Part shown: positions 27,919 through 37,499 of the stretch, in pieces | Layout of the letters: the number at the start of each line of letters is the position of its first letter | How positions within the stretch are numbered: position 1 is the first letter of the stretch | Origin: Streptomyces roseolus | GTDB taxonomy: Bacteria; Actinomycetota; Actinomycetes; Streptomycetales; Streptomycetaceae | Assembly: GCF_014649855.1 (NCBI RefSeq) | Contig: NZ_BMTV01000008.1 | Coordinates: forward strand, 79,927-143,926 | Direction of reading: 5' to 3' | Length of the DNA stretch: 64,000 nucleotides | Made by a program: the position numbers and the translations under genes | The notes under the pieces: model-generated | Database searches by the model: none | Told to the model about the DNA's origin: nothing | The model's input: only the letters and a program-made list of their open reading frames with translations

Positions 27919-29042
27919 CCACCCCCGCCACGCCCGCCGGCCCCGCCTCGCCCTCCGCGCTCGCCCGCGCCGAGGCGCTGTACGAGGCCGGCCGGTACGA
28001 GCAGGCCGGGGAGCTCGCCGCCCGGCACCTCGCCGAGGACCCCGAGGACGCCGACGCGCTCACCCTGCTCGCCCGGTGCCAGCACCGGGCGGGGAACCAC
28101 CCGGCCGCGCTCGTCGCCGTCGAACGGGCGCTGCGCGCCGAACCGGAGCTGATCGGCGCCCACCTGATGCGCACCCAGATCCTGCTCGCCCTCAAGCGTT
28201 ACGGGGAGGCCGAGGCCTCCGCCCACCGCACCGTCCAGCTCGCCCCGCAGTTCTGGGGCAGCCACTACGCGCTCGGCACCGCGCTCGCCGAGACCGCCGA
28301 GGCCGGCCGCGTCCGCGACCGGGCCAGGACCGCCGCCGCCTACGAGGCCGCGCGGACCGCCGTCGCCCTCGCCCCCGAGGAGGACGCCGCCCACTTCCTC
28401 GTCGGCCTCACCGCCCAGCGGCGCGGCGACCACGCCACCGCCCGGCAGGCGTACGAGACGACCCTGCGGCTCAACCCGCAGAGCAGCGAGGCCCACAACA
28501 ACCTCTCCCTCCTCAGGCTGCGCCGCCGCTGGCTGCGGCGCGGGGCCTGGACCCAGGCCGCCGAGGGCTTCGTCGCCTCCGCAGCGCTCGACCTCGGCGA
28601 CACCAAGGCCCGCTACAACCTGGAGGCGATGGCCTGGGGCACGGCCGCCGGAGCCCGCTGGGTCGCCCTGCTCGGCTTCCTCGCCTCCGCCGTCGGCTCC
28701 GCCCCGGTCCGCACCGGCGCGACCGGAGCCGACGCCGTCGTGCCCTTCGTCATCGGCGCGGCCGTGCTCGTCGGCGCCTGGGCCGGCTGGGCCGTGTGGA
28801 TGGGCCGCCGGGTCCCGCCGAGACTGCGCCGCCCACTGCTGCTCGTCGCCCGCAACTGCCGGCCGGTCCTCGCGATGGCCGCCGCCGTCGGGCTGCTCGG
28901 GCTGTACTCGGCCGTCACCCTGGCGCTGTGGAGTTTCGACTCCGGCGTCGTCGCGGGGCTCGGCACCCCGCTCTTCTGGGCCGTGATCATCACGTACTGG
29001 GTGAGCCGCTCGGCCCTCAACCGGCGGATGCCCAAGGACTGA
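27915..29042 (+). CDS. TPR-containing membrane protein
   Basis: A 375-aa protein with about five tetratricopeptide-like repeats in residues 10-220 (ALYEAGRYEQAGELAARHLAEDPEDADAL is the first; QAYETTLRLNPQSSEAHNNL a late one). Then come four hydrophobic segments (about 240-260, 270-292, 312-335, 345-362) and a short basic tail. GTG 27915 overlaps the AAA+ stop (GTGA). The layout suggests that the TPR domain in the cytoplasm docks the AAA+ ATPase to the membrane (inference). Confidence 0.82.
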   Translation: MTTPATPAGPASPSALARAEALYEAGRYEQAGELAARHLAEDPEDADALTLLARCQHRAGNHPAALVAVERALRAEPELIGAHLMRTQILLALKRYGEAEASAHRTVQLAPQFWGSHYALGTALAETAEAGRVRDRARTAAAYEAARTAVALAPEEDAAHFLVGLTAQRRGDHATARQAYETTLRLNPQSSEAHNNLSLLRLRRRWLRRGAWTQAAEGFVASAALDLGDTKARYNLEAMAWGTAAGARWVALLGFLASAVGSAPVRTGATGADAVVPFVIGAAVLVGAWAGWAVWMGRRVPPRLRRPLLLVARNCRPVLAMAAAVGLLGLYSAVTLALWSFDSGVVAGLGTPLFWAVIITYWVSRSALNRRMPKD

Positions 29043-29101
29043 CCCGGACCGCCGGATAGCATGCGGGGACAATGACCGTCGGAGGCGAGGAGGCCCGGAG
29101 C

Positions 29102-29461
29102 ATGGCCGGAGAGCCGCAGAGCGACTGCCTGTTCTGCAAGATCGTGGCCGGGGAGGTGCCGGCGACGCTCGTCCGCGAGACCGAGACCACGCTGGCCTTC
29201 CGCGACATCAACCCGCAGGCGCCCACCCACGTGCTCGTCATCCCGCGCCTCCACTACCCGGACGCCGCCTCGCTCGCCGCCGCAGCGCCGAGCGTCGCCG
29301 CCGACGTGCTCCGCGAGGCCGGCGAGGTCGCCGAGCAGGAGAAGGCCGCCGACAGCGGCTACCGCATCGTCTTCAACACCGGCACCGGCGCCGGCCAGAC
29401 CGTCTTCCACGCGCACGCGCACGTGCTGGGCGGCCGCGGCCTCAACTGGCCCCCCGGATAG
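29102..29461 (+). CDS. HIT-family nucleotide-binding protein
   Basis: A 119-aa HIT hydrolase: CLFCKIVAGEVPATLV at the start, THVLVIPRLHYPD in the middle and the histidine triad VFHAHAHVLGG near the end. Such proteins hydrolyse adenosine phosphoramidates or similar nucleotides. Two starts are possible. ATG 29102 follows GAGGAGG (29087-29093) by 8 nt and gives the usual family N-terminus, so it is preferred. ATG 29072 lies 9 nt after a TAGCAT and would add 10 residues. RNase Z follows after 9 nt. Confidence 0.92.
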   Translation: MAGEPQSDCLFCKIVAGEVPATLVRETETTLAFRDINPQAPTHVLVIPRLHYPDAASLAAAAPSVAADVLREAGEVAEQEKAADSGYRIVFNTGTGAGQTVFHAHAHVLGGRGLNWPPG

Positions 29462-29470
29462 GACCGCGCC

Positions 29471-30373
29471 GTGTCCGTCCGCGAACTCGTCGTCCTCGGC
29501 ACCGCCAGCCAGGTACCGACCCGCCACCGCAACCACAACGGCTACCTGCTGCGCTGGGACGGCCACGGCCTCCTCTTCGACCCCGGCGAGGGCACCCAGC
29601 GGCAGATGCTGCGCGCCGGGGTCGCCGCGCACGACCTGAACCGGATCTGCGTCACGCACTTCCACGGCGACCACTCGCTGGGCCTGGCCGGGGTGATCCA
29701 GCGGATCAACCTCGACCAGGTCCCGCACCAGGTCACCGCCCACTACCCGGCGAGCGGGCAGCACTTCTTCGAACGGCTCCGGTACGCCACCGCCTACCGC
29801 GAGTCCGTCGAACTGACCGAGGCGCCGGTCGCCGAGGACGGCCGGGTCGCCGTCACCGAGGCCTTCACCCTGGAGGCCCGCCGGCTCTCCCACCCCGTCG
29901 AGTCCTTCGGCTACCGGCTCGTCGAGCCCGACGGGCGCCGGCTGCTGCCCGAACGGCTCGCCGCGCACGGCATCAAGGGCCCGGACGTCGGGCGCATCCA
30001 GCGCGAGGGCGCCCTCGACGGCGTCACCCTGGAGGAGGTCAGCGAGGTCCGGCGCGGGCAGCGCTTCGCCTTCGTCATGGACACGCGGCTCTGCGACGGC
30101 GTGCACGCCCTCGCGGAGGGCGCCGACATGCTGGTCATCGAGTCGACCTTCCTCGACGCGGACGTCCGGCTCGCCCGGGACCACGGCCACCTCACCGCCG
30201 GTCAGGCCGCCGCCGTCGCCCGGGACGCGGGCGTCCGGCACCTCGTCCTCACCCACTTCTCGCAGCGCTACTCCGACCCGTCGGAGTTCGAACGGCAGGC
30301 CAGGGCCGCCGGATTCGAGGGCGAGCTCAGCATTGCCCAGGACCTCATGCGGGTCCCCGTACCGAAGAGATAG
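29471..30373 (+). CDS. Ribonuclease Z-type metallo-beta-lactamase
   Basis: A 300-aa protein with [24 protein letters not shown] at the start, the HxHxDH signature [13 protein letters not shown] near residue 62, and [20 protein letters not shown] and FVMDTRL further on, all typical of tRNase Z. It would process the 3' end of tRNA precursors. GTG 29471 is 9 nt after the HIT stop, and the deaminase gene follows 10 nt later. Its short length fits the bacterial RNase Z form. Related phosphodiesterases cannot be fully excluded. Confidence 0.85.
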   Translation: MSVRELVVLGTASQVPTRHRNHNGYLLRWDGHGLLFDPGEGTQRQMLRAGVAAHDLNRICVTHFHGDHSLGLAGVIQRINLDQVPHQVTAHYPASGQHFFERLRYATAYRESVELTEAPVAEDGRVAVTEAFTLEARRLSHPVESFGYRLVEPDGRRLLPERLAAHGIKGPDVGRIQREGALDGVTLEEVSEVRRGQRFAFVMDTRLCDGVHALAEGADMLVIESTFLDADVRLARDHGHLTAGQAAAVARDAGVRHLVLTHFSQRYSDPSEFERQARAAGFEGELSIAQDLMRVPVPKR

Positions 30374-30383
30374 AGCACCACCC

Positions 30384-31373
30384 ATGCCCCTCCCCAAGGC
30401 CGAACTGCACCTCCACGTCGAGGGCACCCTCGAACCCGAGCTGGCCTTCGCCCTCGCCGAGCGGAACGGCGTCACCCTGCCGTACGCGACCACCGAGGAA
30501 CTGCGCGAGGCGTACCGCTTCAGCGACCTCCAGTCCTTCCTGGACCTGTACTACGCCCTGATGGCGGTCCTGCGGACCCCGGAGGACTTCACCGCGCTCG
30601 CCGACGCCTATCTGGAGCGGGCCGCCGCGCAGGGGGTCCGGCACGCCGAGATCTTCTTCGACCCGCAGGCGCACGCGGCGCGGGGCGTGCCGATGGGCAC
30701 GGTCGTCGAGGGGCTCGCCGCCGCGCTCGACCGTGCCGAGGAGCGGTACGGGATCTCCACCCGGCTCATCATGTGCTTCCTGCGCGACGAGTCCGCCGCG
30801 TCGGCGCTCGCCACGCTGGAGGCCGCGAAGCCGTACCTCGACCGGATCACGGGCGTCGGCCTCGACTCGGCGGAGGTCGGGCATCCGCCGGCGAAGTTCC
30901 GCGAGGTGTACGAGGAGGCCGCGCGGCTCGGCCTGCGGCGGGTCGCCCACGCGGGCGAGGAGGGGCCGGCGGAGTACGTCCGCGAGGCGCTCGACGTCCT
31001 CGGTGTCGAGCGGATCGACCACGGGCTGCGGTGCATGGAGGACCCCGGCCTGGTCGAGCGGCTCGCCCGCGAGCGGGTGCCGCTGACGCTCTGTCCGCTG
31101 TCGAACGTGCGGCTGCGGGTGATCGACGAGCTCGGGCGGCATCCGCTGCGGGCGATGCTGGACGCGGGACTGCTGGTGACGGTGAACTCGGACGACCCGG
31201 CGTACTTCGGCGGGTACGTCGGGGACAACTACTCGGCGGTCCGGGAGGCCCTGTCGCTGAGCCAGGAGCAGCTGCGGGTGCTGGCGCGGCACTCCTTCGA
31301 AGCGGCCTTCCTCGACGACGACGAGCCCCGCCGCGCCCGCTACCTCGCCGAGGTCGAGGCCTACACCTTCTGA
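30384..31373 (+). CDS. Adenine deaminase-type enzyme of the adenosine deaminase superfamily
   Basis: A 329-aa metal-dependent hydrolase starting PLPKAELHLHVEGTLEPELAF (metal ligands HLH). It has AEIFFDPQAH, VAHAGEEGP, ERIDHGLR and NSDDPAYFGGY. The FFDPQ, AGEEGP and DDPAYFGGY variants match bacterial adenine deaminases (EC 3.5.4.2) rather than classical adenosine deaminases, from my memory of the family. It belongs to purine salvage. It is the last gene of the HIT-rnz-deaminase run, with a 10-nt gap. Confidence 0.85.
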   Translation: MPLPKAELHLHVEGTLEPELAFALAERNGVTLPYATTEELREAYRFSDLQSFLDLYYALMAVLRTPEDFTALADAYLERAAAQGVRHAEIFFDPQAHAARGVPMGTVVEGLAAALDRAEERYGISTRLIMCFLRDESAASALATLEAAKPYLDRITGVGLDSAEVGHPPAKFREVYEEAARLGLRRVAHAGEEGPAEYVREALDVLGVERIDHGLRCMEDPGLVERLARERVPLTLCPLSNVRLRVIDELGRHPLRAMLDAGLLVTVNSDDPAYFGGYVGDNYSAVREALSLSQEQLRVLARHSFEAAFLDDDEPRRARYLAEVEAYTF

Positions 31374-31376
31374 CGC

Positions 31377-31393
31377 CCGCCCCGCCGGGGCGG
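31377..31393. terminator. Small hairpin between convergent genes
   Basis: A 7-bp GC stem (31377-31383 with 31387-31393) lies 4 nt after the deaminase stop, between that gene and the convergent MFS gene. Confidence 0.4.
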
Positions 31394-31445
31394 TGCCCAC
31401 CCGTGGCTCCCGCCCTGCGGGACGCCCGCCCACGGGGACGGCGGG

Positions 31446-32774
31446 CTAGGGGGTGGGCGGGTGGGCCAGGTGGTAGGTGGCGGGGGTGGGGTGGCGAGGG
31501 GCGGTCGGGAGCGGGGCGATCTGTTGTTCCGGGGCGCCGACCTGGGGGAGCAGGGCCGTCGGGGTGGCGGTCGTGGCGGCCAGGACGGCCGCCGGCGCGC
31601 CGCCGCGGCGGCGGATGGAGCCGGGGACCAGGGGCCGCCCGGAGGCGTGGCGGGCGACCGCCGTCAGGGGCGCCGCCACCAGGAGGAGCAGGGCCGCCAG
31701 GGTCGCGCCCATGCCCGGGTAGCCGGCCGTCTCCGAGAGGACGCTGCCGGTGACCGGGCCGCAGGCCGTGCCCAGGGAGGAGGCCGAGCCGACCAGGACG
31801 GCCCAGCGGCCCCGCGGGTCCAGGGAGGCGGCGAGGCCCAGGAGGCAGGACAGGACGACCGGGTAGAGGGCGTTCCAGAGGATCTCGCCCGTGGCGAAGG
31901 ACGCGAGGCCCCTGGCGGTCGCGCTCAGCAGGACGCAGACCGCGATCATGGCCGTGCCCGCGCCGATGGGGACCGCCCGGCCGAGCCGGGGGCCCAGCGC
32001 GCCCGCCGCGGTGACGCCCGCCAGGCCCGCACCGAGCGCGAGGGCGAAGACCGCGCCCACCGCGACCTCGGAGAGGCCCGCCTGGACCGTGCCGATGCGG
32101 CCGCTGACGCCCCAGAGGGCGTTCTGGGCGAGGGACCAGCACAGCAGGCCCGCGGCCAGCGCCGCGCCCGCCCGGCGGTGCGGCAGCGGGCCGGCGGCCC
32201 GCGCCGCCGTGACGTCCCGGCGCGCGCGTGTGCCGTCGGGCAGGCGGCTCGTGACCGGCCAGACGAGGAGCGCCGCGCAGGCGAGCGCGAGCAGGGGCGG
32301 GGCGTGGCCGCCGCCGAGCCTCGGCAGCGTCAGGTACAGCGCGCCGGCCGCCGCCGAGACCGACAGCAGGCCCAGCGTGGAGGCCCGCTGCGGGTCGGGC
32401 CGGCCGGCGATCCCGGAGGCGGCGACCGCCGTCGCCGTGCCGGAGCCGAAGCCGCCGAGGACGACCCCGGCGACCACCAGCGGCAGGGTGCCGGTCGCGG
32501 CGGCGGAGCCGTACCCGAGGGCCATGGCGAGCAGTCCGAGGCGGGCCGCCCGGCGGGGGCCGGTCCGGTGCACGCGCGCGGCGAGCGTGAAGCCGGCGGA
32601 GGCGGAGGCGAGCAGCAGTGCCGAGCCGATCAGGCCGGCCTGGGAGGGGTCGAGGCCGAGTCCGGCGGCGAGCCGGCCGACGACGGTGGGGAGCAGGTAC
32701 GGGGCGAGGTAACCGGCCGTGAAGAGGGCGACGAGGGCGGCGAGCGCCCCACGGGCGCGCGGGCGCGACGGCAT
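31446..32774 (-). CDS. MFS transporter
   Basis: A 442-aa protein with about 12 hydrophobic helices starting at GALAALVALFTAGYLAPYLLPTVVGRLAAGLGLDPSQAGLIGSALL. The weak loop 2-3 motif is RVHRTGPRRAARLGL. The substrate is unknown. It starts at ATG 32774 and is divergent from the PfkB-type kinase gene. The shared 273-nt gap contains the palindrome GTCCTGTGATACAGGAC, so one regulator may control either or both. No matching regulator gene is adjacent. Confidence 0.85.
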   Translation of the reverse strand: MPSRPRARGALAALVALFTAGYLAPYLLPTVVGRLAAGLGLDPSQAGLIGSALLLASASAGFTLAARVHRTGPRRAARLGLLAMALGYGSAAATGTLPLVVAGVVLGGFGSGTATAVAASGIAGRPDPQRASTLGLLSVSAAAGALYLTLPRLGGGHAPPLLALACAALLVWPVTSRLPDGTRARRDVTAARAAGPLPHRRAGAALAAGLLCWSLAQNALWGVSGRIGTVQAGLSEVAVGAVFALALGAGLAGVTAAGALGPRLGRAVPIGAGTAMIAVCVLLSATARGLASFATGEILWNALYPVVLSCLLGLAASLDPRGRWAVLVGSASSLGTACGPVTGSVLSETAGYPGMGATLAALLLLVAAPLTAVARHASGRPLVPGSIRRRGGAPAAVLAATTATPTALLPQVGAPEQQIAPLPTAPRHPTPATYHLAHPPTP

Positions 32775-32889
32775 GGGCGTTCCAGGAGCTGAACAGGGGG
32801 GATGAGGCGGCGCCCGGGCGGTCCACGGGGTCGCGGCACCATGTGTATCAAGCAACCGAATGGGCGGAGAAGGCGCTCTCCCCCGATTC

Positions 32890-32906
32890 GTCCTGTGATA
32901 CAGGAC
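32890..32906. promoter_or_regulatory. 17-bp operator palindrome in a divergent promoter region
   Basis: GTCCTGTGATACAGGAC consists of two perfect 7-bp arms around GAT. It is flanked by the AT-rich ACAATAAGTTT. The position between two divergent genes is that of a repressor site (GntR or similar). The regulator is not identified. Confidence 0.5.
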
Positions 32907-33047
32907 ACAATAAGTTTGAAAGAGGTGAGAGTGGGTAACGCAGCGCGGGTCACCGCGTTCCGCGCGCTCGGCCCGCACCCTTTCGGGCAGACTGGCCGGA
33001 TCGGCACCTGTCGCCGATCCCGCCGCACCACGACCGGGGAGGCGTCC

Positions 33048-34175
33048 GTGAACACAGCCGGAGGAGACCAGCGCGAGGACCGGCCCGGGGAGCCCGCCGA
33101 CGTCGATCCGCTGGAGACGGTCCGCGAGCCCGCCGACCCGCCGTGCGACGTCTTCCTCACCGGCACCGTCTTCCTCGACATCATCTTCACCGGCCTCGAC
33201 AGCGCCCCGGTCCGCGGCACCGAGTCCTGGGCCCGCGGCATGGGCTCCAGCCCCGGCGGCGTCGCCAACATGGCCACCGCCCTCGCCCGCCTCGGCCTGC
33301 GCACCTCCCTCGCCGCCGCCTTCGGCGACGACCACTACGGCGAGTACTGCTGGGACGCCCTCGAACAGGGCGAGGGCATCGACCTGACGCTCTCCCGCAC
33401 CGTCGAGGGCTGGCACTCCCCGGTCACCGTCTCCATGGCCTACGAGGGCGAGCGGACGATGGTCTCGCACGGCCACGAGGCCCCCCGGCCCGACGGCGCC
33501 CCGGTCCGCCCGCCGCGCGCCCGCGCCGCCGTCGCCTCCCTCGCGCCCGGCCGCACCGAGGAGTGGGTGGCCCGCGCCGCCCGCGACGGCGCCCGGGTCT
33601 TCGCCGACGTCGGCTGGGACGACACCGGCCGCTGGGACCTGGCCGCCCTGGCCGGCCTGGAGCACTGCGAGGCCTTCCTGCCCAACGCGACCGAGGCGAT
33701 GCGCTACACCCGCACCGACTGCCCCCGGGCCGCCGCCCGCGCCCTCGCCGACAAGGTCCGCTACGCCGTGGTCACCCTCGGTGCCGAGGGCGCCTACGCC
33801 GTCGACGGCGGCACCGGGGAGACCGCCGAGGTCCCCGCCATCCGCGTCGAGGCGCTCGACCCCACCGGAGCCGGCGACGTCTTCGTCGCCGGGTTCGTCA
33901 CCGGCACCCTCGCCGACTGGCCGCTCGCCGACCGGCTCGCCTTCGCCGGCCTCACCGCCGCCCTCTCCGTCCAGGAGTTCGGCGGCTCGCTCTCCGCCCC
34001 CACCTGGCCCGAGATCGCCGCCTGGTGGCAGCTCGTCCAGCGCGACGACCGCCAGGACCCCGAGGCCCTGCGGGCCCGCTACGCCTTCCTCGAAGGCCTG
34101 CTGCCGGTCCCCGAGCGCCCCTGGCCGCCCCGCCGCGCGGTGCCCACCATCGGCTTCCGGGCACCTGTCTCGTAA
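33048..34175 (+). CDS. PfkB-family carbohydrate/nucleoside kinase
   Basis: A 375-aa ribokinase-type sugar kinase. Motif 1 is around GMGSSPGGVANMATALARLG, and motif 2 is VEALDPTGAGDVFVAGFVTG, whose GAGD supplies the catalytic Asp and anion hole. The substrate is not predictable. GTG 33048 is preceded by GGGGAGG at good spacing. An earlier in-frame GTG at 32931 would add 39 low-complexity residues and is less likely. It is divergent from the MFS gene across the 32890 palindrome. Confidence 0.85.
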   Translation: MNTAGGDQREDRPGEPADVDPLETVREPADPPCDVFLTGTVFLDIIFTGLDSAPVRGTESWARGMGSSPGGVANMATALARLGLRTSLAAAFGDDHYGEYCWDALEQGEGIDLTLSRTVEGWHSPVTVSMAYEGERTMVSHGHEAPRPDGAPVRPPRARAAVASLAPGRTEEWVARAARDGARVFADVGWDDTGRWDLAALAGLEHCEAFLPNATEAMRYTRTDCPRAAARALADKVRYAVVTLGAEGAYAVDGGTGETAEVPAIRVEALDPTGAGDVFVAGFVTGTLADWPLADRLAFAGLTAALSVQEFGGSLSAPTWPEIAAWWQLVQRDDRQDPEALRARYAFLEGLLPVPERPWPPRRAVPTIGFRAPVS

Positions 34176-34280
34176 ACCGCTTCGGACACACCGGTACCAG
34201 GTCGTAGGCTGGGGAGCGAGAGGTTGTCGAGCAGCGAGAACCGCGCAGCAGGAGGTAGGCGCAGGCCAGAGGGCCGGCCC

Positions 34281-35318
<1,038 letters not shown>

Positions 35319-35329
35319 AAGCACCGCAC

Positions 35330-35827
35330 ATGTCGATCGACGTCAACAACGAGTCCGGCACCGAGGTCGACGAGCAGGCGATCCTCGACGTCGCCCGCTA
35401 CGCCCTCGGGCGCATGCGCATCCACCCGCTCTCCGAGCTCTCGGTGATCGTGGTGGACGCGGAGGCGATGGAGCAGCTCCACATCCAGTGGATGGACCTC
35501 CCCGGACCCACGGACGTCATGTCCTTCCCGATGGACGAGCTGCGCCCGCCGGCCAAGGACGACGAGGAGCCCCCGCAGGGTCTCCTCGGCGACATCGTGC
35601 TCTGCCCCGAGGTCGCCAAGAAGCAGGGCGAGGACGCCCCGACGAACCACTCCATGGACGAGGAGCTCCAGCTCCTCACCGTCCATGGCGTCCTCCACCT
35701 GCTCGGCTACGACCACGAGGAGCCGGAGGAGAAGGCCGAGATGTTCGGCCTCCAGGCGGCGATCGTCGACGGCTGGCGCGCCGAGCGGGGCCTCACCGGC
35801 CCGTCGCCGGCCCCCACCGTCAACTGA
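35330..35827 (+). CDS. ybeY: Endoribonuclease YbeY
   Basis: The 165-aa single-strand RNase has the metal motif [16 protein letters not shown] (HxxxHxxxxxH, near residues 122-132) and the preceding [11 protein letters not shown] block. It takes part in 16S rRNA 3'-end maturation and ribosome quality control, typically together with Era, which is encoded 6 kb downstream. It lies 11 nt after phoH and 13 nt before the CNNM-type gene. Confidence 0.95.
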   Translation: MSIDVNNESGTEVDEQAILDVARYALGRMRIHPLSELSVIVVDAEAMEQLHIQWMDLPGPTDVMSFPMDELRPPAKDDEEPPQGLLGDIVLCPEVAKKQGEDAPTNHSMDEELQLLTVHGVLHLLGYDHEEPEEKAEMFGLQAAIVDGWRAERGLTGPSPAPTVN

Positions 35828-35840
35828 CCGCGCGCGCCCG

Positions 35841-37148
35841 ATGAGCATCCAGCTGATCCTCGGCGCGGTCGCCCTGGTCGTCGTCGCCTGGCTCGCCGCC
35901 TGCGCCGAGGCCGGGCTCGCCCGGGTCTCCGGCTTCCGCGCCGCCGAGGCCGTCCGCTCCGGGCGGCGCGGCGCCGAGAAGCTCTCCCAGGTCGCCTCCG
36001 ACCCCACCCGCTACCTCAACGTGGCGCTGCTCGTCCGCGTCGCCTGCGAGATGGCGGCCGGCGTCCTCGTCACCTACGCCTGCCTGGAGTACTTCCCCGA
36101 GACCTGGGAGGCGCTCCTCGTCGCCATCGCCGTGATGGTCCTGGTCAGCTATGTGGCGGTCGGCGTCTCGCCGCGCACCATCGGCCGCCAGCACCCGATG
36201 AACACCGCGACCGCCGCCGCGTACGTCCTCGTCCCGCTGGCCCGGATCATGGGCCCGGTCCCGCAGCTGCTGATCCTCATCGGCAACGCGCTCACCCCGG
36301 GCAAGGGCTTCCGCAAGGGCCCCTTCGCCTCCGAGGCCGAGCTGCGGGCGATGGTGGACCTCGCCGAGCAGGAGTCGCTGATCGAGGACGAGGAGCGCCG
36401 CATGGTGCACTCGGTCTTCGAGCTCGGCGACACCCTCGTCCGCGAGGTCATGGTGCCCCGCACCGACCTCATCTGCATCGAGCGGTACAAGACCGTCCGG
36501 CAGGCCCTCACCCTGGCGCTGCGCTCCGGCTTCTCCCGGATCCCGGTGACGGGGGAGAACGAGGACGACGTCGTCGGCATCGTGTACCTGAAGGACCTGG
36601 TCAGGAAGACGCACATCAACCGCGACGCCGAGGCCGACCTGGTCTCCACCGCGATGCGCGCCGCGGCCTTCGTCCCCGACACCAAGAACGCCGGCGACCT
36701 ATTGCGCGAGATGCAGCAGGAGCGCAACCACGTCGCCGTCGTCATCGACGAGTACGGCGGCACCGCCGGCATCGTCACCATCGAGGACATCCTGGAGGAG
36801 ATCGTCGGCGAGATCACCGACGAGTACGACCGGGAGCTGCCGCCCGTCCAGGAGCTCGGCGACGAGCGCCACCGGGTCACCGCCCGCCTCGACATCGGCG
36901 ACCTGGGCGAGCTGTACGGTTTCGGCCCGGACGAGTTCGACGACGAGGACGTGGAGACGGTGGGCGGCCTGCTCGCCAAGGCCCTCGGCCGCGTCCCGAT
37001 CTCCGGGGCCTCCGCCGTCGTCGTCCTGCCGGACCGACGGGAGCTGCGGCTCACCGCCGAGGCTCCGGCCGGCCGCCGGAACAAGATCGTCACCGTGCTC
37101 GTCGAGCCGGTCGCCCCGGTCGGCGCGGAGGAGGAGGGCGGGGAATGA
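35841..37148 (+). CDS. CNNM/CorC-type transporter-associated membrane protein
   Basis: A 435-aa protein with an N-terminal DUF21 membrane domain (about four helices, residues 1-150), two CBS domains (about 195-320: VMVPRTDLICIERYKTVRQAL and VAVVIDEYGGTAGIVTIEDILEEIVGEI) and a C-terminal CorC/HlyC domain (about 345-425). Such proteins are linked to Mg2+ or Co2+ export. Its stop overlaps the yjbR start (ATGA), and it follows ybeY by 13 nt. The phoH-ybeY-CNNM-era order is conserved in many bacteria. Confidence 0.93.
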   Translation: MSIQLILGAVALVVVAWLAACAEAGLARVSGFRAAEAVRSGRRGAEKLSQVASDPTRYLNVALLVRVACEMAAGVLVTYACLEYFPETWEALLVAIAVMVLVSYVAVGVSPRTIGRQHPMNTATAAAYVLVPLARIMGPVPQLLILIGNALTPGKGFRKGPFASEAELRAMVDLAEQESLIEDEERRMVHSVFELGDTLVREVMVPRTDLICIERYKTVRQALTLALRSGFSRIPVTGENEDDVVGIVYLKDLVRKTHINRDAEADLVSTAMRAAAFVPDTKNAGDLLREMQQERNHVAVVIDEYGGTAGIVTIEDILEEIVGEITDEYDRELPPVQELGDERHRVTARLDIGDLGELYGFGPDEFDDEDVETVGGLLAKALGRVPISGASAVVVLPDRRELRLTAEAPAGRRNKIVTVLVEPVAPVGAEEEGGE

Positions 37149-37498
37149 CCCCCGAGCAGCTGCGCGCCTTCTGCCTGGAGTTCGACGACGCCAGGGAGGA
37201 GTTCCCGTTCGGCCCCGGCACCTCGGTGTTCAAGGTGGCCGGGAAGCTGTTCGCGCTGTTCTGGCTGGACGGTGAGCCGCTGCGGGTCAATCTGAAGTGC
37301 GATCCGGAGGACGCCGTACGGCTCCGCGAGGAGCATCCGGCGATCACCCCCGGCTACCACATGAACAAGCGCCACTGGAACACGGTCGAGGTGGCCGGGC
37401 TCCCGGACCGGATGGTCCGGGAGCTCGTCGAGGACTCGTACGACCTGGTCGTCGCGGGCCTGCCGAAGGCGGAACGGCTCCGGCTCGACCGGCCGTAG
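37145..37498 (+). CDS. MmcQ/YjbR-family protein
   Basis: A 117-aa CyaY-like fold protein: LRAFCLEFDDAREEFPFGPGTSVFKVAGKLFALF, then LRVNLKCDPEDAVRLREEHPAITPGYHMNKRHWNTV, both family signatures. Members have been proposed to bind DNA, but the role is unproven. ATG 37145 overlaps the CNNM stop. It ends 1 nt before the stop of the opposing MFS gene. Confidence 0.9.
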   Translation: MTPEQLRAFCLEFDDAREEFPFGPGTSVFKVAGKLFALFWLDGEPLRVNLKCDPEDAVRLREEHPAITPGYHMNKRHWNTVEVAGLPDRMVRELVEDSYDLVVAGLPKAERLRLDRP

Positions 37499-37499
37499 C

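Noticed and set aside
30384..31373. Classical adenosine deaminase
   Set aside because: The FFDPQ, AGEEGP and DDPAYFGGY variants fit adenine deaminases better; substrate assay would decide.
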